This document shows, one piece after another, positions 36,089 to 44,480 of a stretch of 64,000 nucleotides of DNA; the stretch's first letter is position 1, and every line of letters begins with the position of its first letter. This stretch comes from Nocardia sp. alder85J (lineage in GTDB: Bacteria; Actinomycetota; Actinomycetes; Mycobacteriales; Mycobacteriaceae): positions 124,001 through 188,000 of the forward strand of contig NZ_JAIUCZ020000002.1 in assembly GCF_020176955.2 (NCBI RefSeq), read 5' to 3'. Position numbers and translations under genes: made by a program. A model generated the notes under the pieces. The model saw only the letters and a program-made list of their open reading frames with translations, was not told the origin of the DNA and ran no database searches.

Positions 36089-36302
36089 GTGTTCCGCCGC
36101 GCTGACAGCGCCCGGGCAAGCCCTGCGCAAATCGACTGTAATGTCCGATATTTCGGATATGAAGGATCGAAATATGGTGCCAAGACTGCGAATTCGCTGA
36201 TGAGGAGGTCGCGGGACCGGTACCGTCCGAGACGCTGCGTCGTTTGCGGCACGAATGCGGTCGAACTCGAACGGGCATCGCGCTCGGATGAAGGAGGGCA
36301 TC

Positions 36303-36416
36303 GTGGATTTCCTCAGCACGCTCAACCTGCTCGACACCGGGTCGGCCATGGCGGCCAACGGCACCACCGCGATGGTCAACGTCATGACGCTGCTGCGGAT
36401 GTTCAGCGGCGCGTGA
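36303..36416 (+). CDS. 37-residue hydrophobic micropeptide
   Basis: GTG start 7 bp after a perfect AAGGAGG. The peptide begins MDFLSTLNLLDTGSAMAANG and ends VMTLLRMFSGA. It is hydrophobic with one Arg, has no signal peptide and no cysteine. The upstream 150 bp are unusually AT-rich for this genome and could hold its promoter. It resembles the 28-residue ORF at 24735 in its first residues, hydrophobic pattern and Gly end. The role is unknown; a membrane-active, pore-forming or regulatory peptide is possible. Confidence 0.55.
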   Translation: MDFLSTLNLLDTGSAMAANGTTAMVNVMTLLRMFSGA

Positions 36417-36560
36417 CCTTCGGTAACCCGCGAGACCGGGCGGCCGCCGCACATTGCCGCCGCCCGGTCCCGTGCAATGAGACATGGCCTGGTCGGACCG
36501 TGGCGATCGACCCTGGCACGATCGAGCACAGGGACGATCGATCCGAAACGGGCAGGGCTG

Positions 36561-36870
36561 GAACTGATCCGGCCGGAACACGATGGAGCTTGAACTGATC
36601 CGGCCGGAACACGATTGAGCCGGAGCTGATCGGGCCGGAGCTGGCCGGGCCGCAGCTGACCGTGCGGGAACTGACCGAGCCGCAGCTGATCGGGCCGGAG
36701 CTGGCCGGGCCGCAGCTGACCGTGCGGGAACTGACCGAGGCGGAGGTGACTGTGCGGGAACTGATCGGGCCGGAGCGCGACCCCGCTCGAGCTGATCGAG
36801 CGGGAACTGATCGGGTCGGAGCGCGTCCCACGCTGGAGCTGATCGGGCCGGAGCTGATCAGACAACGGAT
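36561..36870. repeat. Minisatellite of 15-bp units with a 60-bp higher-order repeat
   Basis: About 310 bp built from degenerate 15-bp units of the form GA(G/A)CTGATCGGGCCG. A 60-bp block at about 36621-36680 is repeated almost exactly at 36681-36740, and a 31-bp block is repeated at 36561 and 36592. Because the unit is a multiple of three, all frames stay open and give pentapeptide-like strings (for example ELIGP/ELAGP/QLTVR). No start with a ribosome binding site precedes it. The array fills most of the 463-bp gap between the micropeptide and the YchJ gene. Confidence 0.85.
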
Positions 36871-36879
36871 AATCGAGCG

Positions 36880-37296
36880 ATGACCAGCGCTGCGACCGGC
36901 TCGAATCCGAGCGATACCGACCGCTGCCCATGTCGCAGCGGTGATCTTTTCGGTGCCTGCTGCGGGCCGCGGCTGTCCGGTGCGACTCCGGCGCCGACGG
37001 CGGAGACTCTGATGCGGTCGCGGTACACCGCATTCGCGGTCGGCGACACCGACTACCTGTTGCGGTCCTGGCATCCCCGGACCCGCCCTCGTCGGCTGAC
37101 CCTCGATCCCGATCAGCGCTGGCTGCTGCTGGAGGTGTTGCGGACCGAGCACGGCGGGCCGTTCGACGACACCGGCGTGGTGGAGTTCCGCGCCCATTAC
37201 CGCGCAGCCGGCGGCCGGGGATCGCTGCACGAAGCCAGCCGGTTCAGCCGCGTCGAAGGGCGATGGGTGTACGTGGACGGCGACATCACCGAGTGA
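36880..37296 (+). CDS. YchJ family (UPF0225) SEC-C protein
   Basis: 138 residues. CPCRSGDLFGACCGP near 16-30 is a SEC-C-like zinc motif, and TAETLMRSRYTAFAVGDTDYLLRSWHPRTRP is the YchJ core. The family has a cystatin-like fold and no defined reaction; the zinc motif is shared with the SecA C-terminus and suggests protein binding. The ATG lies directly after the minisatellite array with no clear ribosome binding site, so translation may depend on a leader inside the repeat. Confidence 0.85.
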   Translation: MTSAATGSNPSDTDRCPCRSGDLFGACCGPRLSGATPAPTAETLMRSRYTAFAVGDTDYLLRSWHPRTRPRRLTLDPDQRWLLLEVLRTEHGGPFDDTGVVEFRAHYRAAGGRGSLHEASRFSRVEGRWVYVDGDITE

Positions 37297-37420
37297 TCGC
37301 TCGATCGCTGCGTGACGCCGGCGGGTGACCGGCTGCCGGTGGGGGCGTCGCCGTCCCGGGTGAGGGTTGCCGGTCTCGTTGCCGGTCGAAGCGCGGGCGC
37401 CGGGCCCGTAGGGTGCCGGT

Positions 37421-37693
37421 ATGGCACGCGTGGCGATCGAATACTGCACCCAATGCCGCTGGCTGTTGCGCGCGGGCTGGATGGCGCAGGAACTGCTCAA
37501 CACCTTCGGCACCGATCTGACCGAGGTCGCCCTCGTGCCCGGCAGTGGCGGTGTGTTCCGGATCACCGTGGACGGCGAGCAGATCTGGGAGCGCAAAGCG
37601 GACGGCGGCTTCCCCGAGGTCGCCGTGCTGAAGCAGCGTGTGCGGGACCGGGTCGCCCCGGACCGGGATCTGGGCCATATCGACCGGCCCTGA
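37421..37693 (+). CDS. SelT/SelW/SelH-family redox protein
   Basis: 90 residues with the opening VAIEYCTQCRWLLRAGWMAQELL. CTQC is the CxxC redox site that in animals is CxxU. GVFRITVDGEQIWERKADGGFPE is the closing half of the thioredoxin-like Rdx fold. The length is normal. It is likely a small cytosolic thiol-disulfide protein with unknown partners. The ATG at 37421 is the only sensible start. It may be transcribed with the YchJ gene 124 bp upstream. Confidence 0.88.
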   Translation: MARVAIEYCTQCRWLLRAGWMAQELLNTFGTDLTEVALVPGSGGVFRITVDGEQIWERKADGGFPEVAVLKQRVRDRVAPDRDLGHIDRP

Positions 37694-37763
37694 CCGATCC
37701 TCGCGGTGGTGGGCCCGTGCTGCCCGGCGGAATGTGCGCACAGGTTGCGGAGATCGCGCGATA

Positions 37764-37779
37764 TGTGATTTGCCTCACA
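37764..37779. promoter_or_regulatory. CRP/GlxR-type binding site
   Basis: TGTGA-N6-TCACA, a perfect match to the CRP-family consensus used by mycobacterial Crp and corynebacterial GlxR. Symmetry extends one base further on each side (ATGTGA...TCACAT). An AT-rich -10-like CATAAT overlaps its right edge (37777-37782). It lies 200 bp upstream of the carboxylesterase start. A site that overlaps the promoter would favour repression of whatever starts here. Confidence 0.7.
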
Positions 37780-37980
37780 TAATACCTGGTTGTGAACGGT
37801 GACATGCAGCGAATGTGCTCGCGCCGAGCGCCGGTTGTGACCGCCCACCGGGTCGGGCAACTTGATCTCCGACGTACTCTCGATAGACAGGAGTTTGACG
37901 GCGGTCGACGGATCCGTGACCGACGGTGTCATTGCCAGGACGGGTCTCGACGAGCGTCGCATCGGGTGAGGAGGTGCGCG

Positions 37981-39564
37981 GTGAGCACTCAGTTCTTCGA
38001 GGCGGCGCCGGAGGCGGACCGGGACGGTTCGGATCCGATCGTGCGGACCACCGCCGGAGCGGTACGCGGATTCCGGGACGGAGCTGTCGACATCTGGCGC
38101 AGCGTCCCTTACGCTGCCCCGCCCACCGGTGAATTGCGTTTCCGCCGCCCACGCCCGCCGGCTCGGTGGGACGGAGTGCGTGATTGCACCGAATTCGGTG
38201 AGATCGCCCCGCAGACGATGGGCAACACCGTGCCGATCGACCCGTCGTTGCGGATGGGTGAGGACTGCCTCTGGGTGAACGTCTGGGCCCCGGCCGCCGC
38301 GCGGCGCGAACGACTGGGCCCACGCCCGGTGATGGTGTGGCTGCACGGTGGTGCCTACTGTCTCGGCACCGCGGCCCAGGCCATCTACGACGGGCACAAG
38401 CTGGTGGAGACCGGCGACGTGATCGTGGTCGGGATCAACTACCGCATCGGTGCGCTGGGCTTCCTCGATCTGACCTCGCTCGGGCCCGACTTCGTCCCCA
38501 ATCTCGGCCTGCACGACCAGATCGCGGCGCTGGAATGGGTGCAGGAGAATATCGCCGGCTTCGGCGGAGATCCGGACAATGTGACCATCTTCGGCGAATC
38601 GTCCGGCGCCGGATGCGTCACCGCGCTGCTGACCTCGCCCGCGGCCACCGGCCTGTTCCATCGGGCCATCGCGCAGAGTCCGCCCGCGACGACCGTGTTC
38701 GGACCGGCGCACGGGGTCGCGATGGCACAGCGATTCCTGGAACTCATGGAACTGCCAGTCGCGCGCGCCGCGGAACTGTGGGACTGCCCGATCGAGCGGA
38801 TCGTGGACGCCGCCGGAGTCCTGCTGGACGAGGTGCCGATGCAGTCGCCCGGCCGGCTCGCCGCGGCCCCGGTGGTCGACGGTGACCTGCTGCCCACGTA
38901 CCCGACGGATGTCTTCCAGGTGGGCGGTTCGCATCGAGTGCCGCTGATCATCGGCACCAACCGCGACGAGGCGTCGCTGTTCCGACTGTTCCGCTCGCCC
39001 ATCATGCCGGTCACGCCCGAGGCGGTGAACGCGATGCTGGCCGCCATCGCCGAGGAGCATCCGACGCTGTCCGCGCACCGGATCGCCGAGATCACCTCCG
39101 CCTACCCGGATCTGGCGAAATCCCGTGGGGCGCTGGCGATGTCGACCGATGCCGCGTTCCGGATGCCCGCCCATTGGGTCGCCGACGCGCATTCGCGGCA
39201 CAGCCGGACCTGGATGTATCGGTTCGATCAGGCCACGCCGATGCTGAAGGCGGCCCGGGTCGGTGCCGGGCATGCCACCGAATTGCCGTACGTATTCGGT
39301 AATTTCGGTTCGTTCAACCATGATCCGACCTTCTGGCTCGGCGGCCGCAAGGCCGCGATGGAGGTATCGGGACGGCTGATGCGCCGCTGGGTGGCCTTCG
39401 CCGAACACGGTGTGCCCGCAGCACTGGACGGCTCGAAACACTGGCCGCCGTATCACGAGTCCGAACGAACCACACTGCTGGTCGACGGTGTCGACCGGAT
39501 CGTCGACGACCCCGATCACGACCTGCACACCGCCTGGGGTGACAAGGTCGTCGGCTTCAGCTGA
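37981..39564 (+). CDS. Type B carboxylesterase
   Basis: 527 residues, typical of para-nitrobenzyl-esterase-type alpha/beta hydrolases. The oxyanion region is VWLHGGAYCLG, the nucleophile elbow FGESSGAG (Ser near 200), the acid is in GTNRDEASLF, and the His in VGAGHATELPYVFGN. It hydrolyses carboxylic esters; the substrate is not predictable. GTG 37981 follows GAGGAGG, and the frame upstream of it is noncoding. There is no signal peptide, so it is cytosolic. A CRP-type site lies upstream. It converges with the P450 gene, overlapping it by 8 bp. Confidence 0.9.
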   Translation: MSTQFFEAAPEADRDGSDPIVRTTAGAVRGFRDGAVDIWRSVPYAAPPTGELRFRRPRPPARWDGVRDCTEFGEIAPQTMGNTVPIDPSLRMGEDCLWVNVWAPAAARRERLGPRPVMVWLHGGAYCLGTAAQAIYDGHKLVETGDVIVVGINYRIGALGFLDLTSLGPDFVPNLGLHDQIAALEWVQENIAGFGGDPDNVTIFGESSGAGCVTALLTSPAATGLFHRAIAQSPPATTVFGPAHGVAMAQRFLELMELPVARAAELWDCPIERIVDAAGVLLDEVPMQSPGRLAAAPVVDGDLLPTYPTDVFQVGGSHRVPLIIGTNRDEASLFRLFRSPIMPVTPEAVNAMLAAIAEEHPTLSAHRIAEITSAYPDLAKSRGALAMSTDAAFRMPAHWVADAHSRHSRTWMYRFDQATPMLKAARVGAGHATELPYVFGNFGSFNHDPTFWLGGRKAAMEVSGRLMRRWVAFAEHGVPAALDGSKHWPPYHESERTTLLVDGVDRIVDDPDHDLHTAWGDKVVGFS

Positions 39565-40864
39565 CGGTCGCGCGCTGCTCCGCTCGCCGGCCCAGCGCCA
39601 CCGGCAACCTGCGGTAACCGTGCAGGGTGAACAGTTGCCGGCGCTCCGGGGCGCCGGCGAGCCGCAGATCGGGGAAGCGCCCGAACAGTGCCCGCAGCGC
39701 ATGGGTGGCCTCCATGCGGGCCAGGCTGGCGCCGAGACAGGCGTGGATGCCGGTGGAGAAGGTCAGGTGCTCTTTGGCATTCGCGCGACCCACGTCGAAA
39801 CGATCCGGATCGTCGAAGACCTTCGGATCACGGTTGGCCCCGGCTAGCGAGACCACGACCGTGGCGCCGCGCCGCAGTCGCACCCCGTCGATCTCCACCC
39901 CGTCGGTGATGGGCACCCGGGCCGTCGACTGGACGGGCGCATCGATGCGCAGCACCTCTTCGACCGCGTTCGGCCACAACTCGGGCTCAGCCCGCAGCCG
40001 GGCCAATTGCTCCGGATGGGACAGCAACTGAACGATTCCGTTGCCGATCAGATTGACCGTCGTCTCGAAACCGGCGCCCATCAGCAGGCTCGCGGTCGCC
40101 TTCAACTCGCTGTCGTTCAGCTCCCCCGCACCGACCAGGGCGGACAGCATGTCCTCGCCCGGCTCCCGGCGCAGCCGCGCCAGATGCTGATCGGCATAGC
40201 GGTCCATCTTCCCGATGGCGACGATCGCATCGCGCCAGACCGGCCACGGTAGGCCGATATCCAGCAGCGGTGTCATCCGGTCGCCCCAGTCCAGGAACAG
40301 ATCACGAGAGTCGTCGGGGAATCCGAGCATCTCCGAGATGATCGCGATGGGCACCTGGGCGGCGAAGTCCGCGATCAGATCCGCATCGCCGTCGGACGGT
40401 AGTGCGTCGAGCAACTCCTCCGTGACCGATTCGACGCGCGCCTCCAGTCGGGCGATCGCGCGCGGGGTGAACGCCGAGGCCACCGGTCGTCGCATCCGGT
40501 TGTGCTCCGGTGGGTCGATCACGAGCATCGATGGTGGTTCGACCGGATTCGGTGGCACGGGGGCCTTCCGCACGATCCATGCCAACGGCCGCGGGATGTC
40601 GAATCCCTCGGCCGCGCGAGTGCCGAACCTGTTGTCGCGCAGGATGATCCGACTCAGCTCGTAGTCGGTGGTGGCCCAGGCCAGCGAGGACCGCGCCAAC
40701 CGGCCCCGCTGCCGCAGCGATTCGATCAGCGGATAGGGATTCTCCAGCGCCGACGGTTCGGTCGTCAGCTGGGAGAGGGTATCGCCGCGCCGCGCCCACG
40801 CACGTAACGCGAACCGTGGCAAACCCTGTGCGGCGAGCCAACGCAACCAGTGATACGGCCCCAT
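39557..40864 (-). CDS. Cytochrome P450
   Basis: 435 residues. The heme-binding loop is FSTGIHACLGASLAR with the ligand Cys, the I-helix is LLMGAGFETTVNLIGNG, the ExxR is EEVLR, and PPEHNRMRR is the usual C-helix region. It is a soluble bacterial class I P450 that needs a ferredoxin and reductase, neither encoded nearby. The substrate is unknown. The N-terminal 25 residues (MGPYHWLRWLAAQGLPRFALRAWARRGD) are a common actinobacterial extension. It is transcribed in the same direction as, and downstream of, the TIGR03089 gene. Confidence 0.92.
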   Translation of the reverse strand: MGPYHWLRWLAAQGLPRFALRAWARRGDTLSQLTTEPSALENPYPLIESLRQRGRLARSSLAWATTDYELSRIILRDNRFGTRAAEGFDIPRPLAWIVRKAPVPPNPVEPPSMLVIDPPEHNRMRRPVASAFTPRAIARLEARVESVTEELLDALPSDGDADLIADFAAQVPIAIISEMLGFPDDSRDLFLDWGDRMTPLLDIGLPWPVWRDAIVAIGKMDRYADQHLARLRREPGEDMLSALVGAGELNDSELKATASLLMGAGFETTVNLIGNGIVQLLSHPEQLARLRAEPELWPNAVEEVLRIDAPVQSTARVPITDGVEIDGVRLRRGATVVVSLAGANRDPKVFDDPDRFDVGRANAKEHLTFSTGIHACLGASLARMEATHALRALFGRFPDLRLAGAPERRQLFTLHGYRRLPVALGRRAEQRATVS

Positions 40865-40954
40865 CCCTATCGCCCCCGTTCGTCGTCGATGTCGGTTCTC
40901 ACCCTAGGCATCCGGGTCTCGCCGCAAAACGTGCTGCGGAAGGACTCCGGCCCC

Positions 40955-41680
40955 CTACCTGGGTAGGACACGCATCATCGTGACCCGCTCGCTGGCCCTG
41001 CGATGGTCCCGCTGCGCCGGATCGGCGTCGACCACCTGCACCAGCGACGCGCCCGAAGACCAGACCGCGAGCAGCCCGTCGATCAATTCCCCGGGCGTGC
41101 CCCACCCGCCCTCGGACAGCACCCGGTCGTCGGCGGTGAACCCTTGGCGCGCAGCGGATTTACGGGCACGGTTCAGGACCTCGGCGACCGGCAGACCGGA
41201 CAGCGCCACCCCGGCCCCGCCGGGATGGAAGCGGTCCCCGTGGGTCCGCACGGCCGTCGCGAAATCGGTCAGCCCGACCGGCAATCCGCGCACCGGAGCA
41301 CCCATCGGATCCAGCGACAGCACCGCCACCTCGGCGACCTCGGCCACGTCGTCGACCCGATCCAGGGTCACCAGCGCCAGTTCGGCGTCCGCGTCGGGTT
41401 GCAGCACCACCTCGACCCCGGCCCACCAGCAGCCCAGCAGCGCGGCGGCGGTCTGCCAGTGCGCCGGCAGCAGCACCGCCACCCGCGCGCCCGGGGTGAG
41501 ACCGAATTCGTCCCGGAGCAGGTTCGCCGTCTTGGCCGCCCAATTGGCCAGGGTCAGCGCGGACAGTTCGATGCGGGCCCCGGTGCTGTCGTCGTAGTAG
41601 GTGATGCGCGGTCCACCCGGGTCGCGGGCGAGGATCGGGTCCAGCAGGGCCTCGGTGACGGTCTGGTTCAGTTCACGCAT
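40955..41680 (-). CDS. TIGR03089 family protein, acyl-CoA-synthetase-like
   Basis: 241 residues. RITYYDDSTGARIELSALTLANWAAKTANLLRDEFGL and VAVLLPAHWQTAAALLGCWWAGV match the N-terminal third of AMP-forming acyl-CoA synthetases, but the ATP-grasping loop and the C-terminal domain are absent. This is the normal form of TIGR03089 (Rv3268-like), not a truncation. The enzyme function is unproven and the adenylation motifs are missing. Its start overlaps the LCP stop by 13 bp, so it is coupled to that gene. Confidence 0.88.
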   Translation of the reverse strand: MRELNQTVTEALLDPILARDPGGPRITYYDDSTGARIELSALTLANWAAKTANLLRDEFGLTPGARVAVLLPAHWQTAAALLGCWWAGVEVVLQPDADAELALVTLDRVDDVAEVAEVAVLSLDPMGAPVRGLPVGLTDFATAVRTHGDRFHPGGAGVALSGLPVAEVLNRARKSAARQGFTADDRVLSEGGWGTPGELIDGLLAVWSSGASLVQVVDADPAQRDHRRASERVTMMRVLPR

Positions 41681-43242
41681 TTCGGTCCGTTCTGGCCGGC
41701 ATCGATGGGTGGTCCGGGCGGCACCGGGACCGCCGTGCCGACGGCTCCGGACAGGTCGAACAGGCTGCCCGCCGCCGAGCCCGGCCCAGAATAGTCCGCC
41801 GTCAGCACCACCGTGACCGTGCCCTCGGGCAGCCCCGCGTCCGCCACCACGGGCAGATTGCCGAGGGCTTTCGCCACCGCCTTGGCCCGCCGGTCGCCGG
41901 CGTTACCGGACAGCACCCGGCTGCCGGGGATACCGCCGGCGATCCAGTTGTCCACGGTGCCGGTGCGGAAACCCTTGGTGGCCAACGCCTGTGCCACCTG
42001 ACCGGCCAGGCCGCCGACGCCGCCGGCGTTGTAGACGTCCACGGTGACCGTCGACGGATCGACCGTGTCCGGGTCGGCCGGGCGGGTGTTCACCGTCGCC
42101 GCCACGTAGGACCGCACCGTGCCCGGATCCACCCGGACCACCGATTCGCCGTCGAAGGTGGTGCCGTTGATGTCCTGCACCGGGATGGTCTCGAATTTCA
42201 CCTGCCCGGCCGACAGGTCCTCCAGCTGGTTCAGGAATTGCAGCACGTCCCAGTTGTCGTCGAGCACGATGGTGCGGCCGACCGCGTCACCGAGTTCCTG
42301 CAGACGTTTCGGATTCGCCAGGGTGCGCGCGCTGACCACCTGATGCACCAGCGAGGCCATGAACACCTGCTGCCGCACGATCCGGTCCAGATCGCCGCGC
42401 GGCAGCCGGTGGCGCTGGCGCACGAAGCTGAGCGCGTCGGCGCCGTCGAGCCGCTGCTGACCGGCGGGGAAGTCGGCGCCGGACATGGGCTCGTACACGG
42501 CGTTGTTCAGGCAGACGTCGACCCCGCCGACGGCATCGGTGAGCAGTACGAAGCCGAGCAGCCCCACCTCGGCGTAATGGTCCACGGTGATGCCGGTGAG
42601 GTTGGCGACGGTACGGATCAGCGCGCGCCGCCCGGCCTGATTGGCCTGCCGCTCGGCCTCGGCCTCCGCAACGCCCTGGCCGATCAGCTTGTCCATGGCG
42701 GCCGCCTTGGTCACGCCGTACGCCGAATTGATCTTGCCCATACCGATTCCGGGGATGTCCACATAGGAATCGCGGGGGATCGAGATCGCGGTGGCCGAGC
42801 GGCCGTCGTTGGGCACCCGGATCAGCACGATGGTGTCGGTGTTGGTGGCGCCGTCCTCGTCGCCGGCGTGCAGCATCGCCCGCTCGTCGGCGGTGAGCGG
42901 GTTGCCACGGGCGTCGGAGCGGCTGTCGATGCCGACCATGAGGATGTCGATCGCGCCGTCGGCGCCGCCGCCGAGCCCGAGGTTGCCGATCCGGGTGATG
43001 CCCGCGATCAGATTGCCGGTGTCGTGCCAGGCCAGCCCGGTGAGCGCGAAGACCAGCGCGGCGATCGCCGCCGCCACGATCCGGCCGGGCCGGCGGGACG
43101 CACGCGGCGGCCGCGGGCTGCGCAGCGGCCCCGATTCCCGGTCGCTGCGCAGCGGCCCCGATTCCCGGTCGCTGCGCAGCGGCCCGGAACCGAGGCCGCG
43201 CGACTCGCCCGCTGCCGATGCGGTATCACCGGGCGTCAGCAC
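41668..43242 (-). CDS. LytR-CpsA-Psr (LCP) family glycopolymer ligase
   Basis: About 524 residues with this start. A cytosolic Arg/Ser-rich N-terminus with a 9-residue tandem repeat (SDRESGPLR) precedes one membrane helix (IVAAAIAALVFALTGLAWH). The LCP catalytic domain follows (IDILMVGIDSRSD, TIVLIRVPNDGRSATAISIPRDSYVDIPGIG, with the Arg and Asp that bind polyprenyl diphosphate). A C-terminal LytR_C domain (VTVDVYNAGGVGGLAGQVAQAL) ends the protein. It attaches arabinogalactan-like polymers to peptidoglycan outside the membrane. The frame is open to 43374, but that TTG lies inside a palindrome; GTG 43242 with GGAAG is preferred. The start is uncertain. Confidence 0.85.
   Translation of the reverse strand: MLTPGDTASAAGESRGLGSGPLRSDRESGPLRSDRESGPLRSPRPPRASRRPGRIVAAAIAALVFALTGLAWHDTGNLIAGITRIGNLGLGGGADGAIDILMVGIDSRSDARGNPLTADERAMLHAGDEDGATNTDTIVLIRVPNDGRSATAISIPRDSYVDIPGIGMGKINSAYGVTKAAAMDKLIGQGVAEAEAERQANQAGRRALIRTVANLTGITVDHYAEVGLLGFVLLTDAVGGVDVCLNNAVYEPMSGADFPAGQQRLDGADALSFVRQRHRLPRGDLDRIVRQQVFMASLVHQVVSARTLANPKRLQELGDAVGRTIVLDDNWDVLQFLNQLEDLSAGQVKFETIPVQDINGTTFDGESVVRVDPGTVRSYVAATVNTRPADPDTVDPSTVTVDVYNAGGVGGLAGQVAQALATKGFRTGTVDNWIAGGIPGSRVLSGNAGDRRAKAVAKALGNLPVVADAGLPEGTVTVVLTADYSGPGSAAGSLFDLSGAVGTAVPVPPGPPIDAGQNGPKCVN
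43118..43186 (-). repeat. 27-bp tandem repeat in the LCP gene
   Basis: Two exact 27-bp copies (43118-43144 and 43145-43171) plus a partial third. They encode repeated SDRESGPLR in the cytosolic tail. The exact identity at the DNA level suggests recent slippage. Confidence 0.75.
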
Positions 43243-43359
43243 CGGTGCGCTTCCACTGTGCGGCAACAGTTTCTGCTCAGCGGCAACGTTGGTCGTCCCC
43301 TTTCCGGCCGTACGAGCCGGGCTCGGCCCGGATCTCGACCCTCGAAAACAGGCATACTC

Positions 43360-43387
43360 CCGGGATTCCGGCAATCCGGAATCCCGG
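43360..43387. promoter_or_regulatory. Perfect palindromic element between the LCP gene and rmlD
   Basis: Perfect 12-bp inverted repeat (CCGGGATTCCGG and its complement) around the loop CAAT. It lies in the divergent region of the LCP and rmlD genes. It may be an operator for one or both promoters, or a hairpin in the rmlD leader. Confidence 0.55.
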
Positions 43388-43480
43388 CGAACCGCGCGTG
43401 GTATGGCTACCCCCTCCCCGACGAGGCTAACGAACGCGGCCGCGCGCGGGGTTCAACCGCGCCGTGCCAGACTTGCCCGC

Positions 43481-44407
43481 GTGACTTCCACACCCGTTCC
43501 CGCCGGCAACGCCGACAACTCGGCGGCCGCCGCGGCGTACCGGCTGCTGGTCACCGGGGCCAACGGGCAACTGGGCCGGGCGATCCGGGCGTGTTCGGGC
43601 GACGCGCCGACTGCCGAGCTACTGAGCCTCGGCCACGCCGATCTCGACATCACCGACGCGGCCGCGGTGCGGTCGCTGCTGCGGCCCGGCGACGTGGTCC
43701 TCAACGCCGCCGCGTACACCGCCGTCGACGCGGCCGAATCGGATGTCGCCGCGGCGTTCGCCGGCAACGAGACCGGCCCGGCCGTGCTGGCGGCCGGTTG
43801 CGCCGCGGTCGGCGCCCGGCTGATCCACCTCTCCACCGACTATGTCTTCGCGACGCCCGCGGGCCCGGATCCGCGCCCGTTCGAGCCGGGCGATCCGACC
43901 GGGCCGGAATCGGTCTACGGCTGTTCGAAACTGGCCGGTGAACAGGCGGTGCGACGGGCCGCGCCGGATGCGCACATCGTCCGGACGGCCTGGGTGTACA
44001 CCGGCGAGCACGGCGATTTCGTCGCCACCATGCGACGGCTGGAACGCGAACGCGACACGGTGGACGTGGTCGATGACCAGATCGGCTCGCCCACCTATGC
44101 CGTGGATCTGGCGGCCGGACTGCTGGAACTGGCCGGTCGGGTCGCCCGCGGCGACCGCGCGCTGCCGCCGATCCTGCACCTCACCAACACCGGGCAGGCG
44201 AGTTGGTTCGAACTGGCCCGGGCGGTGTTCGCCGAGGCCGGCGCGGATGTGGACCGGGTGCGGCCGTGCGGTACCGCGGCCTTCCCCCGTCCGGCGCGGC
44301 GGCCCGCCTATTCGGTGCTGTCCGATCGGGTATGGGTCGAGGCGGGGCTGACACCGCTGCGGCATTGGCGGACCGCGCTGACGGCCGCGTCGGCCGGGAT
44401 CCGGTGA
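43481..44407 (+). CDS. rmlD: dTDP-4-dehydrorhamnose reductase
   Basis: 308 residues from GTG 43481. The Rossmann motif is VTGANGQLGRAI, the catalytic Tyr-Lys pair is in YGCSKLAGE, and STDYVF is the conserved strand before it. It uses NAD(P)H to make dTDP-L-rhamnose, which supplies the rhamnose of the galactan linker unit. No good ribosome binding site is seen, so the start may be leaderless. It is followed after 73 bp by wbbL, the enzyme that uses its product, matching the mycobacterial order Rv3266c-Rv3265c. Confidence 0.92.
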   Translation: MTSTPVPAGNADNSAAAAAYRLLVTGANGQLGRAIRACSGDAPTAELLSLGHADLDITDAAAVRSLLRPGDVVLNAAAYTAVDAAESDVAAAFAGNETGPAVLAAGCAAVGARLIHLSTDYVFATPAGPDPRPFEPGDPTGPESVYGCSKLAGEQAVRRAAPDAHIVRTAWVYTGEHGDFVATMRRLERERDTVDVVDDQIGSPTYAVDLAAGLLELAGRVARGDRALPPILHLTNTGQASWFELARAVFAEAGADVDRVRPCGTAAFPRPARRPAYSVLSDRVWVEAGLTPLRHWRTALTAASAGIR

Positions 44408-44480
44408 TCCGGCCGGGCGATTCGGTCAGGTGGCGTCCACCACCATCACAATTCGATGACAGCCGGTAGGCTGCATCGGC

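Noticed and set aside
36141..36200. 19-codon ORF starting MSDISDMKDRNM upstream of the 37-codon ORF
   Set aside because: No ribosome binding site; the AT-rich stretch is more likely the promoter of the micropeptide.
36403..39702. 1099-codon minus-strand ORF across the minisatellite and esterase
   Set aside because: Kept open by the 15-bp repeats and GC bias; it covers YchJ, Rdx and esterase genes on the other strand.
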